Shown: one piece after another, positions 10,590 to 19,877 of the stretch
Position numbering within the stretch: position 1 is the stretch's first letter
Layout: every line of letters begins with the position of its first letter
Assembly (NCBI RefSeq): GCF_012927045.1
Contig: NZ_JABBFW010000016.1
Coordinates: 1 to 64,000 of the forward strand
Length of the DNA: 64,000 nt
From: Azohydromonas caseinilytica
GTDB lineage: Bacteria; Pseudomonadota; Gammaproteobacteria; Burkholderiales; Burkholderiaceae_C
Direction of reading: 5' to 3'
The notes under the pieces: model-generated
Told to the model about the DNA's origin: nothing
Database searches by the model: none
What the model saw: only the letters and a program-made list of their open reading frames with translations
Made by a program: the position numbers and the translations under genes

Positions 10590-11234
10590 TCAGCCGGCCA
10601 CGAGCCGCCGCCTGGTTGTGGCGGCAACATCCTTCAGCCAGGGATGCCGGGCCCAGTGGTGCTGCGCGAACTCTTCGATCTGCGCGCGCTGCGTCAGTGT
10701 CAGGCCGATGACGTCCAGCCCTTCCATGAGCATGCGGCGATGCCGCGCCGACAAGGTGAAGCGCGCCTCGACACGGGCACTGCGCACCGTCATGGTCTCC
10801 AGGTCGATGCGCACGGTGTTGCGTGCCGGATCGTCCGCGTCCGCCATGAGCGCGGCAATCTCCTGCGGCGTGAGCATGGCCAGCAGCAGCCCGTTGTTCA
10901 TGGCGTTGGAATAGAAGATCTCGCCGAAGCTCGGCGCGATCACGGCCCGGATGCCGTACTGCTGCAGGCCCCACACGGCGTGCTCGCGGCTGGAGCCGCA
11001 GCCAAAGTTGGCCCCGGCTATCAGGATGCTGGTGCCGGCGTATTCCGGCCGGTTGAGCACGAAGCCGGGGCGCTGGTGGTCTGCTGCATCGAAGCGCAGG
11101 TCGTGGAGCACGCCCGGCACCAGTCCCGACTTGTCGATGCCGCGCAGGAACTGCTTGGGCATGATCTGGTCGGTGTCGAGGTTTTCGATGCGCAGGGCCG
11201 CGGCACGGCCTTCGATCAGGTGCTGGTCAGCCAT
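10590..11234 (-). CDS. leuD: LeuD-like aconitase-family small (swivel) subunit
   Basis: 214-residue small subunit of a LeuCD-type hydro-lyase. It shows LDTDQIMPKQFLRGID near the N-terminus and the swivel signature GANFGCGSSREHAVWGL. With LeuC it would isomerise 2-isopropylmalate or a related hydroxy-dicarboxylic acid. Its start overlaps the end of the large-subunit gene by 8 bp, so the two are co-translated. Because the pair sits with a Bug receptor and a LysR regulator rather than with leuA or leuB, the natural substrate may be a catabolic acid such as citraconate, mesaconate or dimethylmalate. Symbol by homology only. Confidence 0.85.
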   Translation of the reverse strand: MADQHLIEGRAAALRIENLDTDQIMPKQFLRGIDKSGLVPGVLHDLRFDAADHQRPGFVLNRPEYAGTSILIAGANFGCGSSREHAVWGLQQYGIRAVIAPSFGEIFYSNAMNNGLLLAMLTPQEIAALMADADDPARNTVRIDLETMTVRSARVEARFTLSARHRRMLMEGLDVIGLTLTQRAQIEEFAQHHWARHPWLKDVAATTRRRLVAG

Positions 11235-12645
11235 GGATGCGCTCCAGTTTGCGAACGTCGGTGATGGCGCCGGTGACGGCCGCCGCGGCGGCCATGGCGG
11301 GGCTCATCAGGTGCGTGATGGCGCCGCGGCCCTGGCGCCCTTCGAAATTGCGGTTGGTGGTCGAGGCGCAGCGCACGCCCGCATCGAGCACGTCGTCGTT
11401 CATCGCCAGGCACATGGAGCAGCCGGGGTTGCGCCACTCGAAGCCGGCGCCGATCAGCAGCGCCGCAATGCCCTCGGCCTCGGCCTGCTCCTTCACGGCG
11501 CCCGAGCCCGGCACGACCATCGCCCGCACGCCCGGCGCCACGCTGCGGCCGCGCACGACGTCGGCCACGGCACGCAGGTCCTCGATGCGCCCGTTGGTGC
11601 ATGAGCCGATGAAGACATGCTGCACCGGCGTGCCCTCCAGTGGCGTGCCGGGCCGCAGCGCCACGTAGCGCAGCGCCTGTTCGGTGCTGCGGCGCAGCAC
11701 CTCATCGGGCTGCGCCTGCGGGCTGGGCACGCGGCCGGACACCGGGATGACCTGGTCCGGGCTGGTGCCCCAGGTGACATGCGGCGCCACGGCGCTGGCG
11801 TCGAATTGGTGCTCGACGTCGAAGCGCGCATCCGCATCGCTGTGCAGTGTCTGCCAGTACGCCAGCGCCTGTTCGCGCATGGCGCCCGTGATGTCGCCGG
11901 CCCGCTCCAGCACGTACTCGATGGCCTTGGCGTCGGGCGCGATCAGTGCGCCGCGCGCGCCGGCCTCCACCGCCATGTTGCACAGCGTGAAGCGGGCCTC
12001 GACGGACAGGGCATCGATGGCGCTGCCGCGGAACTCCACCACGAAGCCGCGCGCGCCCTGCGCGCCGATGCGGCCAATGATCATCAGGATCAGGTCCTTG
12101 GCCGTCGCACCGAGAGGCAATTCGCCATCGATGCGAATGCGCATGGCCTGGGCCAGGCGATACACCAGCGTCTGCGTGGCCAGCACATGCTCGACCTCGG
12201 AGGTGCCGATGCCGAAGCCGAGCGCGCCCAGCGCGCCGTAGGTGGTGGTGTGGCTGTCGCCGCAGATCACCACCATGCCCGGGCGGATCATGCCGTGCTC
12301 GGGAGAGACGACGTGCTCGATGCCTTGCAGGTGGTCGTTGGTGTCGAACAGCGGGATGCCGTGGCGCTCGCAGTTGCGCTTGAGGTTGCTCGCCTGCAAT
12401 GCGGAGGCCGGGTCGGCGATCACGCGCACGGTGCCTGGGTGCGTCGGGATGATGTGGCTCACCACGGCCACGTTCTGGCCCGGCACGGGCACGCCGCGGC
12501 CCTGCTCATGCAGCCCGGCAAAGGCTTGCGGGCTGGTGTACTCGTTCATCAGGTGCAGGTCGCAGAACAGCAGCACGTTCTGCTCGTCCAGGCGGGCCAC
12601 GGTGTGTGACTCGACCAGCTTGTCGTAGAGGGTCTTGGCAGTCAT
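11227..12645 (-). CDS. leuC: LeuC-like aconitase-family large subunit (4Fe-4S)
   Basis: 472-residue large subunit of an isopropylmalate-dehydratase-type enzyme. The three cysteines that hold the 4Fe-4S cluster are in GSCTNGRIEDL and GCSMCLAMNDD; VVSPEHGMIRPGMVVICGDS and HTTTYGALGALGFGIGTSE are the usual substrate blocks. I chose MTAKTLYDKLVESHTV (start 12645), the canonical family N-terminus, over an upstream ATG adding 16 residues. It is followed by the overlapping small subunit and preceded by a Bug-type receptor 51 bp away, forming a three-gene operon. The context favours breakdown of an imported di- or tricarboxylate over leucine synthesis, but this is inference. Confidence 0.87.
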   Translation of the reverse strand: MTAKTLYDKLVESHTVARLDEQNVLLFCDLHLMNEYTSPQAFAGLHEQGRGVPVPGQNVAVVSHIIPTHPGTVRVIADPASALQASNLKRNCERHGIPLFDTNDHLQGIEHVVSPEHGMIRPGMVVICGDSHTTTYGALGALGFGIGTSEVEHVLATQTLVYRLAQAMRIRIDGELPLGATAKDLILMIIGRIGAQGARGFVVEFRGSAIDALSVEARFTLCNMAVEAGARGALIAPDAKAIEYVLERAGDITGAMREQALAYWQTLHSDADARFDVEHQFDASAVAPHVTWGTSPDQVIPVSGRVPSPQAQPDEVLRRSTEQALRYVALRPGTPLEGTPVQHVFIGSCTNGRIEDLRAVADVVRGRSVAPGVRAMVVPGSGAVKEQAEAEGIAALLIGAGFEWRNPGCSMCLAMNDDVLDAGVRCASTTNRNFEGRQGRGAITHLMSPAMAAAAAVTGAITDVRKLERIHG

Positions 12646-12696
12646 CGGGTCGGATGAAGAAACGGCTTCGGGAATGGCGTGGGGCCGGGTCAACGG

Positions 12697-13662
12697 TCAC
12701 TCCGCGGTGATGCCGCGCTCCTTGATGAGCTTGGCCCACTGCGGCATCTCCTTTTCGAGGCGGGCGCGGGCCTGCTCCGGCGTGGAGGGAATCGGGTCGT
12801 AGCCCTCCCGCACCATGCGCTCCTTCAGCGCGGAGGAGTTCAGTGCCTGGTTGAGCGACGCATTGAGCTTGTCGATCACGGGCTTGGGCGTGCCCGCCGG
12901 CGCAAACACCATGAACCAGGTTTCGAACGCGTAGCCGGGCAGTCCGGCCTCGGCGATGGTGGGTACGTCCGGCATCAGCGTCGAACGCCTGGAGCCGGTA
13001 ACGCCCAGCGCGCGCAGCTTGCCGGACTGCACCTGCTGCTGCGCCGCGGACAGCACCGGGAAGCTCATGTCCACCTGCCCGCCGATCGTGTCGGCCAGAG
13101 CCGGGCCACCGCCCCGGTAGGGAATGTGCGTGATCGTCGCCCCGGACACGCCCTTGAACAGCTCGGCGGCCATGTGGAAGGTGCTGCCCGGGCCGGCCGA
13201 GCCGTAGGTGTGCTTGGCCGGTTGCGCCTTGAGCAGGGCCAGCAGTTCCTTCACGCTCTTGGCCGGCAGGTTGTTGTTCACCACCAGCACATGCTGGGAG
13301 CTGGCCACCATGCCGATGGGCGCCAGGTCCTTCAGCGTGTCGTAGGGCATCTTCGGAAACAGGGCCGGATTGATGGCCAGCGACACCGTCTGCAGCCCGA
13401 TGGTGTAGCCGTCGGCCTTGGACTTGGCCACGGCGTCCACGCCCAGGTTGCCGCCGGCACCGGCCTTGTTCTCAATGAACATGGTGCCGCCCAGCGCCTT
13501 GGCCCATTCGTCCGAAATCAGCCGCGCGGCGATGTCGGCGCTGCCGCCGGGCGCGTAGGGCACGACCAGCTTGACGGCGCGCTCGGGGTAGGTCTGCGCC
13601 AGGGCCGGGCCGGCGGCAAGCGCGGACAGGGCGAGGGCGGCGAGGACGCGTCGGCGTTGCAT
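12697..13662 (-). CDS. Bug/TctC-type periplasmic tripartite tricarboxylate receptor
   Basis: Periplasmic receptor of 321 residues. Start 13662 is preceded by AGGAGACA. Residues 1-22 are a signal peptide ending in ALAQ, and the mature start (TYPERAVKLVVPYAPGGSAD) is the signature of the Bordetella uptake gene family. These proteins bind carboxylates such as citrate, nicotinate-type acids or amino acids and work with TctAB-like membrane parts or as sensors. No TctA or TctB is adjacent. It heads the operon with leuCD-like genes and is divergent from a LysR gene, suggesting a ligand related to the dehydratase substrate. Confidence 0.9.
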   Translation of the reverse strand: MQRRRVLAALALSALAAGPALAQTYPERAVKLVVPYAPGGSADIAARLISDEWAKALGGTMFIENKAGAGGNLGVDAVAKSKADGYTIGLQTVSLAINPALFPKMPYDTLKDLAPIGMVASSQHVLVVNNNLPAKSVKELLALLKAQPAKHTYGSAGPGSTFHMAAELFKGVSGATITHIPYRGGGPALADTIGGQVDMSFPVLSAAQQQVQSGKLRALGVTGSRRSTLMPDVPTIAEAGLPGYAFETWFMVFAPAGTPKPVIDKLNASLNQALNSSALKERMVREGYDPIPSTPEQARARLEKEMPQWAKLIKERGITAE

Positions 13663-13766
13663 GGCTTGTCTCCTGTGTGGTGGTGAAGCGATGCCCAAAA
13701 TGCTATACGTGAACTAAAGCCACACAATTTCTTCTCTCGAACTTCTTTCGTGCGTCAGATTCACTA

Positions 13767-14690
13767 ATGGATGCGTTTTCAGACCTCACTTTTTTCAGCC
13801 ATGTCGTGAAGCAGGGCAGCCTGGCGGCCGCGGCGCAGGAGATGGGCGTGACGCCTTCGACCGTGAGCAAGCGCCTGGCGGCGCTGGAGCTGCGGCTGGG
13901 CGTACGGTTGCTGCATCGCACCACGCGCCGCCTCAGCCTGACGCCGGAAGGCGAGACTTACCTGGTCGAGGGCGCGCGCGTGCTGGCGGAGCTGGAGGCG
14001 CTGGAGCGCACGGTGGCGGGTAGCCGGGCGCAGCCCAAGGGCCTGCTGCGGGTCAGCGGCACCTTGGGCTTTGGCCGCCGGCATCTGGCCCCGGCGCTGT
14101 CCGCGTTCGCCAGGTGCTATGCGGAGGTCGAGGTGCAACTGCACCTGGGCGACAAGCCCGTCAATCTGGTCGAGCAGGGCTTCGACCTGCAACTGCGGTT
14201 TGGCGACCTGCCCGACGCGCGGCTCACGGCGCGGCGCTTGGCGCGCAACCGCCGCCTGCTGCTCGCCGCACCGGCATACCTGGCCCACGCCGGTGAACCG
14301 ATGTCGCCGCGTGATCTTTCGCAGCACGCGTGCATCTTCATCCGCGAAGGCGACGAGACCTTCGGGACGTGGCACCTGAGCCATGGCGCCAGGCACGAGA
14401 CCGTGAAGGTCCGCGGCCCGTTGAGCACCAATGACGGCGAGACCGCGCTGGGCTGGGCGCTGGATGGGCACGGCATCCTGATGCGTTCGCTGTGGGATGC
14501 GGCCGCGTACATCAGGGCCGGCAAGCTGAAACTCATCCTGCCGGACTGGAGCCTGCCGGCCGCGGACATCTATGCGGTGTTCCCGACGCGCAACCACCTC
14601 TCGGCCAAGACACGGGCCCTGGTGGACTTCCTGGTGGACTGGTTCAGGAAGCACAACGACGCCCTGGACGACGAATGGCAAGGGTGGTGA
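13767..14690 (+). CDS. LysR family transcriptional regulator of the Bug/leuCD-like operon
   Basis: 307-residue LysR protein with helix-turn-helix at residues 15-45 (GSLAAAAQEMGVTPSTVSKR) and an effector domain of the CrgA/DsdC-like subgroup (VRGPLSTNDGETALGWALDG, GHGILMRSLWDAAAYIRAGK). It is divergent from the Bug receptor across about 100 bp that contains an extended -10-like TGCTATAC at 13700-13707. Divergent LysR genes usually activate the facing operon in response to its substrate, so this is the likely regulator of 10,590-13,662. The C-terminal stretch is longer than in some homologues but ordinary. Confidence 0.9.
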   Translation: MDAFSDLTFFSHVVKQGSLAAAAQEMGVTPSTVSKRLAALELRLGVRLLHRTTRRLSLTPEGETYLVEGARVLAELEALERTVAGSRAQPKGLLRVSGTLGFGRRHLAPALSAFARCYAEVEVQLHLGDKPVNLVEQGFDLQLRFGDLPDARLTARRLARNRRLLLAAPAYLAHAGEPMSPRDLSQHACIFIREGDETFGTWHLSHGARHETVKVRGPLSTNDGETALGWALDGHGILMRSLWDAAAYIRAGKLKLILPDWSLPAADIYAVFPTRNHLSAKTRALVDFLVDWFRKHNDALDDEWQGW

Positions 14691-14795
14691 CGGCGCGGCG
14701 CAGCGCAACCGCGGGCGCCACGGCTCGGCGCCGCCACTGGCCGGGCGGGACCGCGCCCGGCGCACGCGTTCCATCCGGGCGGCAGGGACTGGCAC

Positions 14796-14815
14796 GTGCA
14801 CTAAACTGTATGCAC
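14796..14815. promoter_or_regulatory. Inverted repeat GTGCA-N10-TGCAC upstream of puuD
   Basis: Perfect 5-bp arms around CTAAACTGTA, 146 bp before the PuuD start, in an otherwise G/C-rich gap of 271 bp (14691-14961) that holds no gene. It could be an operator for a purine-responsive regulator; no regulator gene lies next to it. Confidence 0.25.
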
Positions 14816-14961
14816 TTCAATCGCGTCGCCGCGGAGCCCGTGCCGCTGCTTTCCCCGGGAAGCGCCGCATCAGGTTGCGACCTTCGCTCCTCACAGAGCC
14901 CGCTGTGGTGAGGGGAAGGAGCCGGCGGCACGCGCTGCCGGCGCTTCCTGCGATATCCCCC

Positions 14962-16176
14962 ATGGACGTCTCGTACCTCATCGACTGGGCCAACCTGCTG
15001 CTGCGCTGGGCCCACGTCATCACCGCCATCGCCTGGATCGGCGCCTCGTTCTACTTCGTCATGCTCGACAACAGCCTCAGTGCGCCCACGCACGGGGACC
15101 TGAAGCAAAAGGGCGTGGACGGCGAGATGTGGGCCGTGCACGGCGGCGGCTTCTACCACTCCAACAAGTACATGGTGGCGCCCAAGTGGCTGCCGCTGCC
15201 CGAGAACCTGCACTGGTCGTACTGGGAGAGCTACTCCACGTGGCTCACGGGCTTCGGGCTGTTCACGGTGCTGTACCTCTTCAACGCCGGCACCTTCCTG
15301 GTGGACAAGAGCGTGTACGACTGGTCACCGGGCGCGGCCATCGCCGCGGCGCTGGGCTTCCTGGCGGCGTTCTGGCTGATCTATGACGCGATCTGCCGCA
15401 CGCTGGGGCAGAAGAAGAACGGCGACGCCATCGTCGGGGCCTGCGTGTTCGTGTTCGTCATCTTCGCCTCGTGGCTGGCGTGCCAGCTCTTCGCCGGGCG
15501 CGCGGCCTTCCTGCTGGTGGGCGCGATGCTGGCCACGACAATGAGCGCCAACGTGTTCTTCTGGATCATTCCGGGGCAGCGTACCGTGGTGGCGCAGCTG
15601 CGCGCGGGGCAGCCGGTGGACCCGATCCACGGCCAGCGCGGCAAGCAGCGCAGCGTGCACAACACCTACTTCACGCTGCCGGTGCTCATCGCGATGCTGT
15701 CCAACCACTACGGCTGGCTGTACCAGGGCACGAACAACTGGCTGGTGCTGGTGCTGCTGATGCTCGCCGGCGCGCTCATCCGCCACAGCTTCGTGTCGCG
15801 CCACAAGGCGCATGTGCTGGGCAAGCGCACGCCGTGGGAGCACGCCGTGGTGGGCACGCTGGCGCTGGCCGGCCTGGCGCTGTGGCTGGCGCCGCCGCCG
15901 CGCAGCGAAGCCACGCTGGCCGCGGCCAAGGCGCCGGTGTCCTTCGCGCAGGTGCAGGCCGTCATCGAGCAGCGCTGCACGCTCTGCCACAACGCGCAGG
16001 TGCAGAACAAGAACGTGGCGCTGCACACGCCCGAGCTCATCCGCTCGCATGCGCAGGCCGTGTACCAGCAGGCCGTGGTGCAGAAGCTCATGCCGCTGAA
16101 CAACGCCACGCAGATCACCGAGGCCGAGCGCGACCTGCTGCGGCGCTGGTTCGAGGCCGGCGCGCAGGCGCAGTGA
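14962..16176 (+). CDS. puuD: PuuD-type membrane urate oxidase with cytochrome c domain
   Basis: Integral membrane enzyme that oxidises urate to 5-hydroxyisourate. The 404-residue protein starts MDVSYLIDWANLLLRWAHVI and has an N-terminal domain of several transmembrane helices, with the family blocks HVITAIAWIGASFYFVMLDN, GGGFYHSNKYMVAP and SNHYGWLYQGTNNW. The C-terminal soluble part carries a c-type haem motif CTLCH at residues 339-343 and a probable Met ligand in KLMPLNN. The haem domain implies that electrons go to the respiratory chain rather than directly to oxygen as in soluble uricase. The next pathway steps (UraH, UraD) lie 6-8 kb downstream on the other strand. A strong terminator follows. 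Confidence 0.93.
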   Translation: MDVSYLIDWANLLLRWAHVITAIAWIGASFYFVMLDNSLSAPTHGDLKQKGVDGEMWAVHGGGFYHSNKYMVAPKWLPLPENLHWSYWESYSTWLTGFGLFTVLYLFNAGTFLVDKSVYDWSPGAAIAAALGFLAAFWLIYDAICRTLGQKKNGDAIVGACVFVFVIFASWLACQLFAGRAAFLLVGAMLATTMSANVFFWIIPGQRTVVAQLRAGQPVDPIHGQRGKQRSVHNTYFTLPVLIAMLSNHYGWLYQGTNNWLVLVLLMLAGALIRHSFVSRHKAHVLGKRTPWEHAVVGTLALAGLALWLAPPPRSEATLAAAKAPVSFAQVQAVIEQRCTLCHNAQVQNKNVALHTPELIRSHAQAVYQQAVVQKLMPLNNATQITEAERDLLRRWFEAGAQAQ

Positions 16177-16240
16177 GGCACCTTGCGGCGCCGGCATGAC
16201 GCAGCGGCTGCCGTCGCCGGCGCGTGATGCCCTAATGTGA

Positions 16241-16268
16241 AACGGCGCCCCAAGGGGCGCCGTTTTTT
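16241..16268 (+). terminator. Rho-independent terminator after puuD
   Basis: A perfect 11-bp stem AACGGCGCCCC / GGGGCGCCGTT with a two-base loop is followed by a run of T (16262-16268). It ends puuD transcription; the A-rich left side means it may also act in part for the chemoreceptor gene arriving from the other strand. Confidence 0.9.
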
Positions 16269-16295
16269 TGCTTCAGCCGCCGGTGAAAGCGGGCG

Positions 16296-18041
16296 TCAGG
16301 CCTTCCGCTCGTGCGTGCCGGTGCGCAGGGCCGGGTCGTCGCCCTGGGCCTGGCCACGGCTGAAGTCCGGCCGCATGACGTTGTGAGCACGGTCCGGCCC
16401 ACGCCGCTCGGCGCCGTCCCATCCCGTGCCGTGATCCGCAGCCGTGGACGGGCTGCCGATGGACGCCTCGTTGGACGCGGCCGGCGTGCCGAGGTCCTGT
16501 TCCAGCCGGAAGGCCGCCACCGCGCGCAGCAGCCGCTGCGCCTGTTCGCGCAGGCTCTCGGCGGCGGCGGCGCTCTGCTCGACCAGGGCGGCGTTCTGCT
16601 GGGTGGCGTGGTCCATCTGCGTCATGGCGTTGCCGACCTGCGCCACGCCCTTGCTCTGCTCGACGCTGGCGCTGCTGATCTCGCCCATCAGGTCGGTGAC
16701 GCGCTTGATGGCGGCCACGACCTCTTCCATGGTGCGGCCGGCCTGGTCGGCCAGGCCCGAGCCATGGTCCACGCGGTCCACGCTGTCGGTGATCAGCGAC
16801 TTGATCTCCTTGGCCGCGGTGGCGCTGCGCTGGGCCAGGCTGCGCACCTCGCCGGCCACCACCGCGAAGCCGCGGCCGTGCTCGCCGGCGCGCGCGGCCT
16901 CCACGGCGGCGTTGAGCGCCAGGATGTTGGTCTGGAAGGCGATGCTGTCGATGACGCCGATGATGTCGGCGATCTTGTGCGAGCTCTCCTTGATGCCGCG
17001 CATGGTGTCCACCACCTGCGCCACCACCGTGCCGCCCTTGATGGCGACGTCGGAGGCGCCCTGCGCGAGCTGGTTGGCCTGGCTGGCGTTGTCGGCGTTG
17101 TGCTTGACGGTGCTGCCCAGCTCTTCCATGGCCGAGGCCGTCTGCTCCAGCGAGGAGGCCTGCTGCTCGGTGCGCTGGCTCAGGTCCTGGTTGCCCTGCG
17201 CGATCTGCGCGCTGGCGCTGGCCACGCCCTCGGCGTTGTTGCGCACGTTGCCCACCGTGGCGGTGAGCTGGACCTGCATGTTGCTCAGCGCGCTGAGCAG
17301 TTGCGCCGTCTCGTCACGGCCCTCGGCGCGCACGTCCACCGTCAGGTCGCCGCCGGCCACATGCTGCGCGATCTCGCAGGCCCGGCGCAGCGGCCGCGTG
17401 ATGGAGCGCGTGATCAGCCAGCCCAGCAGCGCCGACAGCGCCAGCATCGCCAGCGTGGAGCCGATGAGCATGTTGCGCGCGGCCACGTAGCTGGCCGTGG
17501 CCTCGTCGAAGCTCTTCCAGTTCGCGGCGTCCTGCAGCCGCATGGTTTCCTCGATCAGCGCCTGCCATTGCAGCGTCTTGGGCCGCGCCTCCTGCTGCAG
17601 CAGCGCGATCGCCTCGTCGCCCTGGTCGGCCAGCACCAGCTCGAAGACGCGGTTGTTGATGGGCCGCACGGCGTCGCGCACCTCGTCGAGCCGCTTGAGC
17701 AGCGCCTTGAACTCGTCGCTGCTGGGCAGGTCGTCCAGCGCCGTGCGCGAGATGTCGTAGATCTGCCGGATGTCGGTGAGCTCCTGCTTGAGCTTTTCCT
17801 TCTCGGCGCCGTCCTTGAGCAGCACCAGGGTGGGCAGGATGCGGTTGGCGTTGTGCAGCACGTCGTTCATGGTGCGGCTGTAGGCCGCCGCGACGTTGTT
17901 CTCCTTGACAACGACCTCCATGTTGCGCTCGATCTCCGAGAGCTTGTACAAGGCCAGCCCGGACGAGGCCACGGTCATGAGCGTGACCAGGCAGAACGAC
18001 GTGCCCAGGCGTTGTCCAATCTTGAAGTCGGCGAGTCTCAT
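16296..18041 (-). CDS. Methyl-accepting chemotaxis protein (4HB sensor, HAMP, signalling domain)
   Basis: Inner-membrane chemoreceptor of 581 residues. The start at 18041 (MRLADFKIGQRLG) follows a GAGGACA motif; an in-frame ATG 29 codons upstream lacks support. Helix 1 is at about 12-32 and helix 2 around 190-212, with a four-helix-bundle sensor between. HAMP (RPLRRACEIAQHVAGGDLTV) and the conserved tip ([39 protein letters not shown]) follow. Unlike the receptor at 8527 it has no tether-like pentapeptide; the end is charged (THERKA). It is convergent with puuD. The ligand is unknown. Confidence 0.93.
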   Translation of the reverse strand: MRLADFKIGQRLGTSFCLVTLMTVASSGLALYKLSEIERNMEVVVKENNVAAAYSRTMNDVLHNANRILPTLVLLKDGAEKEKLKQELTDIRQIYDISRTALDDLPSSDEFKALLKRLDEVRDAVRPINNRVFELVLADQGDEAIALLQQEARPKTLQWQALIEETMRLQDAANWKSFDEATASYVAARNMLIGSTLAMLALSALLGWLITRSITRPLRRACEIAQHVAGGDLTVDVRAEGRDETAQLLSALSNMQVQLTATVGNVRNNAEGVASASAQIAQGNQDLSQRTEQQASSLEQTASAMEELGSTVKHNADNASQANQLAQGASDVAIKGGTVVAQVVDTMRGIKESSHKIADIIGVIDSIAFQTNILALNAAVEAARAGEHGRGFAVVAGEVRSLAQRSATAAKEIKSLITDSVDRVDHGSGLADQAGRTMEEVVAAIKRVTDLMGEISSASVEQSKGVAQVGNAMTQMDHATQQNAALVEQSAAAAESLREQAQRLLRAVAAFRLEQDLGTPAASNEASIGSPSTAADHGTGWDGAERRGPDRAHNVMRPDFSRGQAQGDDPALRTGTHERKA

Positions 18042-18234
18042 TGCTTCTTGTCCTCTTGTCGTCCACCCCGGCGCCAGCGCCGGCCCGATGCTTGTCACGT
18101 GGTGGAGCACTGCGGCTTGCGGGGTCAATGTGCCCGAAGCCGCTGGGACTTGATCTGTGCCAAGTCAAGCCTTTTCCCCAGCAATTTCGGCCATTGGCTG
18201 GGCGGATTGCACGCTTGGCTGTCCGGAGCCCGGC

Positions 18235-18918
18235 TCAGGGCCGGCCGAACACCTTCTGCAGCAGGGCGCTGCCGGTGCCCAGCGGGTCCTTGCGGATCTT
18301 GCGTTCTTCCTCGCCGATCATGAAATACAGGCCGTCCACCGCCTTGGCCGTGACGTGGCGCTCCAGGTTGGCGTCCTCCGCCTTCACCAGCCCCATGGCG
18401 CCGGCCCGGCCCACGAGCTCGTTGTAGCGCTGCGCCAGCGCCACCTTCTCCGTCGCCCGGGTGACGATGGGCAGGAAGCGTTGCGTCAGGGGCTGGCGGG
18501 TCCTGGCGGCGAAGAACTCGGTCACGGAGGTGTCGCCGCCGCGCACGATGCCCAGCGCGTCGTCCACCGACATCGACTTCACGGCATCGAGCAGCAGCGT
18601 GCGCGCTTCGGGCACGGCCGCCTCGGCGGCGCGGTTCATGGCCGTGACCAGCTCGTCCACCTGGCGCTGCTGGCCCATGAGCTTGAGCACCCCGGCGGCC
18701 TGATCCAGCGCCGGTGGCAGCGGGATGCGCACCTTGGGGTTGCCCAGGAAACCATCGGGGCGGCCCAGCAGGTCCACCGCGCTGGCCGCGCCGCGTTCCA
18801 GCGCGGTGCGCATGCCGGCCGCGGCGTCGGTGGAGGTGAGAGCCTGTGCGGGCCGCAGCAGCGCCGGGCCCAGCAGCAGGGCGGCCGGGATGCCGCGCAT
18901 GAGTGCGCGTCGTTGCAT
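18235..18918 (-). CDS. DUF4197 family exported protein
   Basis: 227-residue protein with an arginine-containing signal peptide (residues 1-26, ending in AQA) and a fully helical mature part matching DUF4197: GFLGNPKVRIPLP, DALGIVRGGDTSVTEFF, and KAVDGLYFMIGEEERKIRKDP near the C-terminus. GGAG sits well before the ATG at 18918. The family is widespread in Proteobacteria and has no established function; many members are predicted lipoproteins or periplasmic proteins. Flanking gaps (193 and 280 bp) contain no gene, so it appears to be transcribed alone. Confidence 0.88.
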   Translation of the reverse strand: MQRRALMRGIPAALLLGPALLRPAQALTSTDAAAGMRTALERGAASAVDLLGRPDGFLGNPKVRIPLPPALDQAAGVLKLMGQQRQVDELVTAMNRAAEAAVPEARTLLLDAVKSMSVDDALGIVRGGDTSVTEFFAARTRQPLTQRFLPIVTRATEKVALAQRYNELVGRAGAMGLVKAEDANLERHVTAKAVDGLYFMIGEEERKIRKDPLGTGSALLQKVFGRP

Positions 18919-19198
18919 GGAGGTCTCCTGAAAAGTGAATGAGTGGACGGCACGCAGGGCCTCCCGCGCTGAGCGCCGCCGTCGCTGGACAGCCTTTGAG
19001 CATAGCCAAGCGCGCCGCCCCGGCCGACAGGGTGATCCGGCCCGGCCCGCGCGGTGTCACGAATCCGCGTCGGCATGTCGGATTTGTGCGGACCGGCTTT
19101 GCTGCAGCGCGCAAACTGCGCGCGGGCGGTGCGTGCGGTCGTGTAGCGCTTGCGGCGTGGCGGCACGCGCCTGATGTCCGGTGTGGCCAGGACCCGAC

Positions 19199-19834
19199 AT
19201 GCTGAACTCCACCACGCTCATTGCGGCAGGCATCGCACCCCGGGTCGCCGAGGCCTTTGCCGGGCCGCTGGCCCAAGCCTGCGAGCGTTTCGAGATCCAC
19301 ACGCCGGCGCGCGTGGCGGCTTTCGTCTCGCAGTGCGCCTTCGAGAGCCGCGGCTTCGTGGTGCTGGAGGAGCGCATGCTGCACCGCACGCCCGAGCGCA
19401 TCTGCGCGACCTGGCCTTTGCGCGTGCCCGACCTCGGCACCGCCGAGGCGCTGGTGGGCGCGCCCCAGGCCCTGGCCAACACCGTCCACGCCGGTTGCCA
19501 TGGCAACGGTGACGCCGCCAGTGGCGACGGCTGGCGCTACCGTGGCCGCGGCCTGATCCGGCTGCTGGGCCGCGCCACCTACTGCGCCGCCGGCACGGCG
19601 CTGCAGCGCCCTTACGAGGAGCAGCCCGACCTGGTGGCGCGGCCGGCCGACGCGTGCTGGGCGGCGGCCTGGCTCTGGCACAGCCGCGGGCTCAACGAGC
19701 TGGCCGACCGGCTACAGTTCGACGCCATCACCCGCTTCCTGCTGCACGAGCCGGTGTCGCCGATGAGCGGCCTGTACGAGCGCCGGGCGCTGTACCGCGG
19801 CGCGTTGGCGGCGCTGGAGGACATGCGCTGCTGA
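19199..19834 (+). CDS. GH19-type endolysin/chitinase-like enzyme, orphan
   Basis: 211-residue enzyme with the glycoside hydrolase 19 core of phage-type lysozymes. The catalytic Glu region is QCAFESRGFVVLEE, and the hallmark YRGRGLIRLLGRATY corresponds to the GRGxIQLTGRxNY motif. No signal peptide is seen, as is usual for endolysins released through a holin. The ATG at 19199 follows AGGA; a GTG six codons earlier is also in frame. No holin, spanin or other phage gene is beside it, so it is either a remnant of a prophage lysis cassette or a domesticated cell-wall enzyme. Confidence 0.8.
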   Translation: MLNSTTLIAAGIAPRVAEAFAGPLAQACERFEIHTPARVAAFVSQCAFESRGFVVLEERMLHRTPERICATWPLRVPDLGTAEALVGAPQALANTVHAGCHGNGDAASGDGWRYRGRGLIRLLGRATYCAAGTALQRPYEEQPDLVARPADACWAAAWLWHSRGLNELADRLQFDAITRFLLHEPVSPMSGLYERRALYRGALAALEDMRC

Positions 19835-19877
19835 GCACGGCGGCCCGGGCCGGCGCGCCACAGGCACGCCGGAGGCG

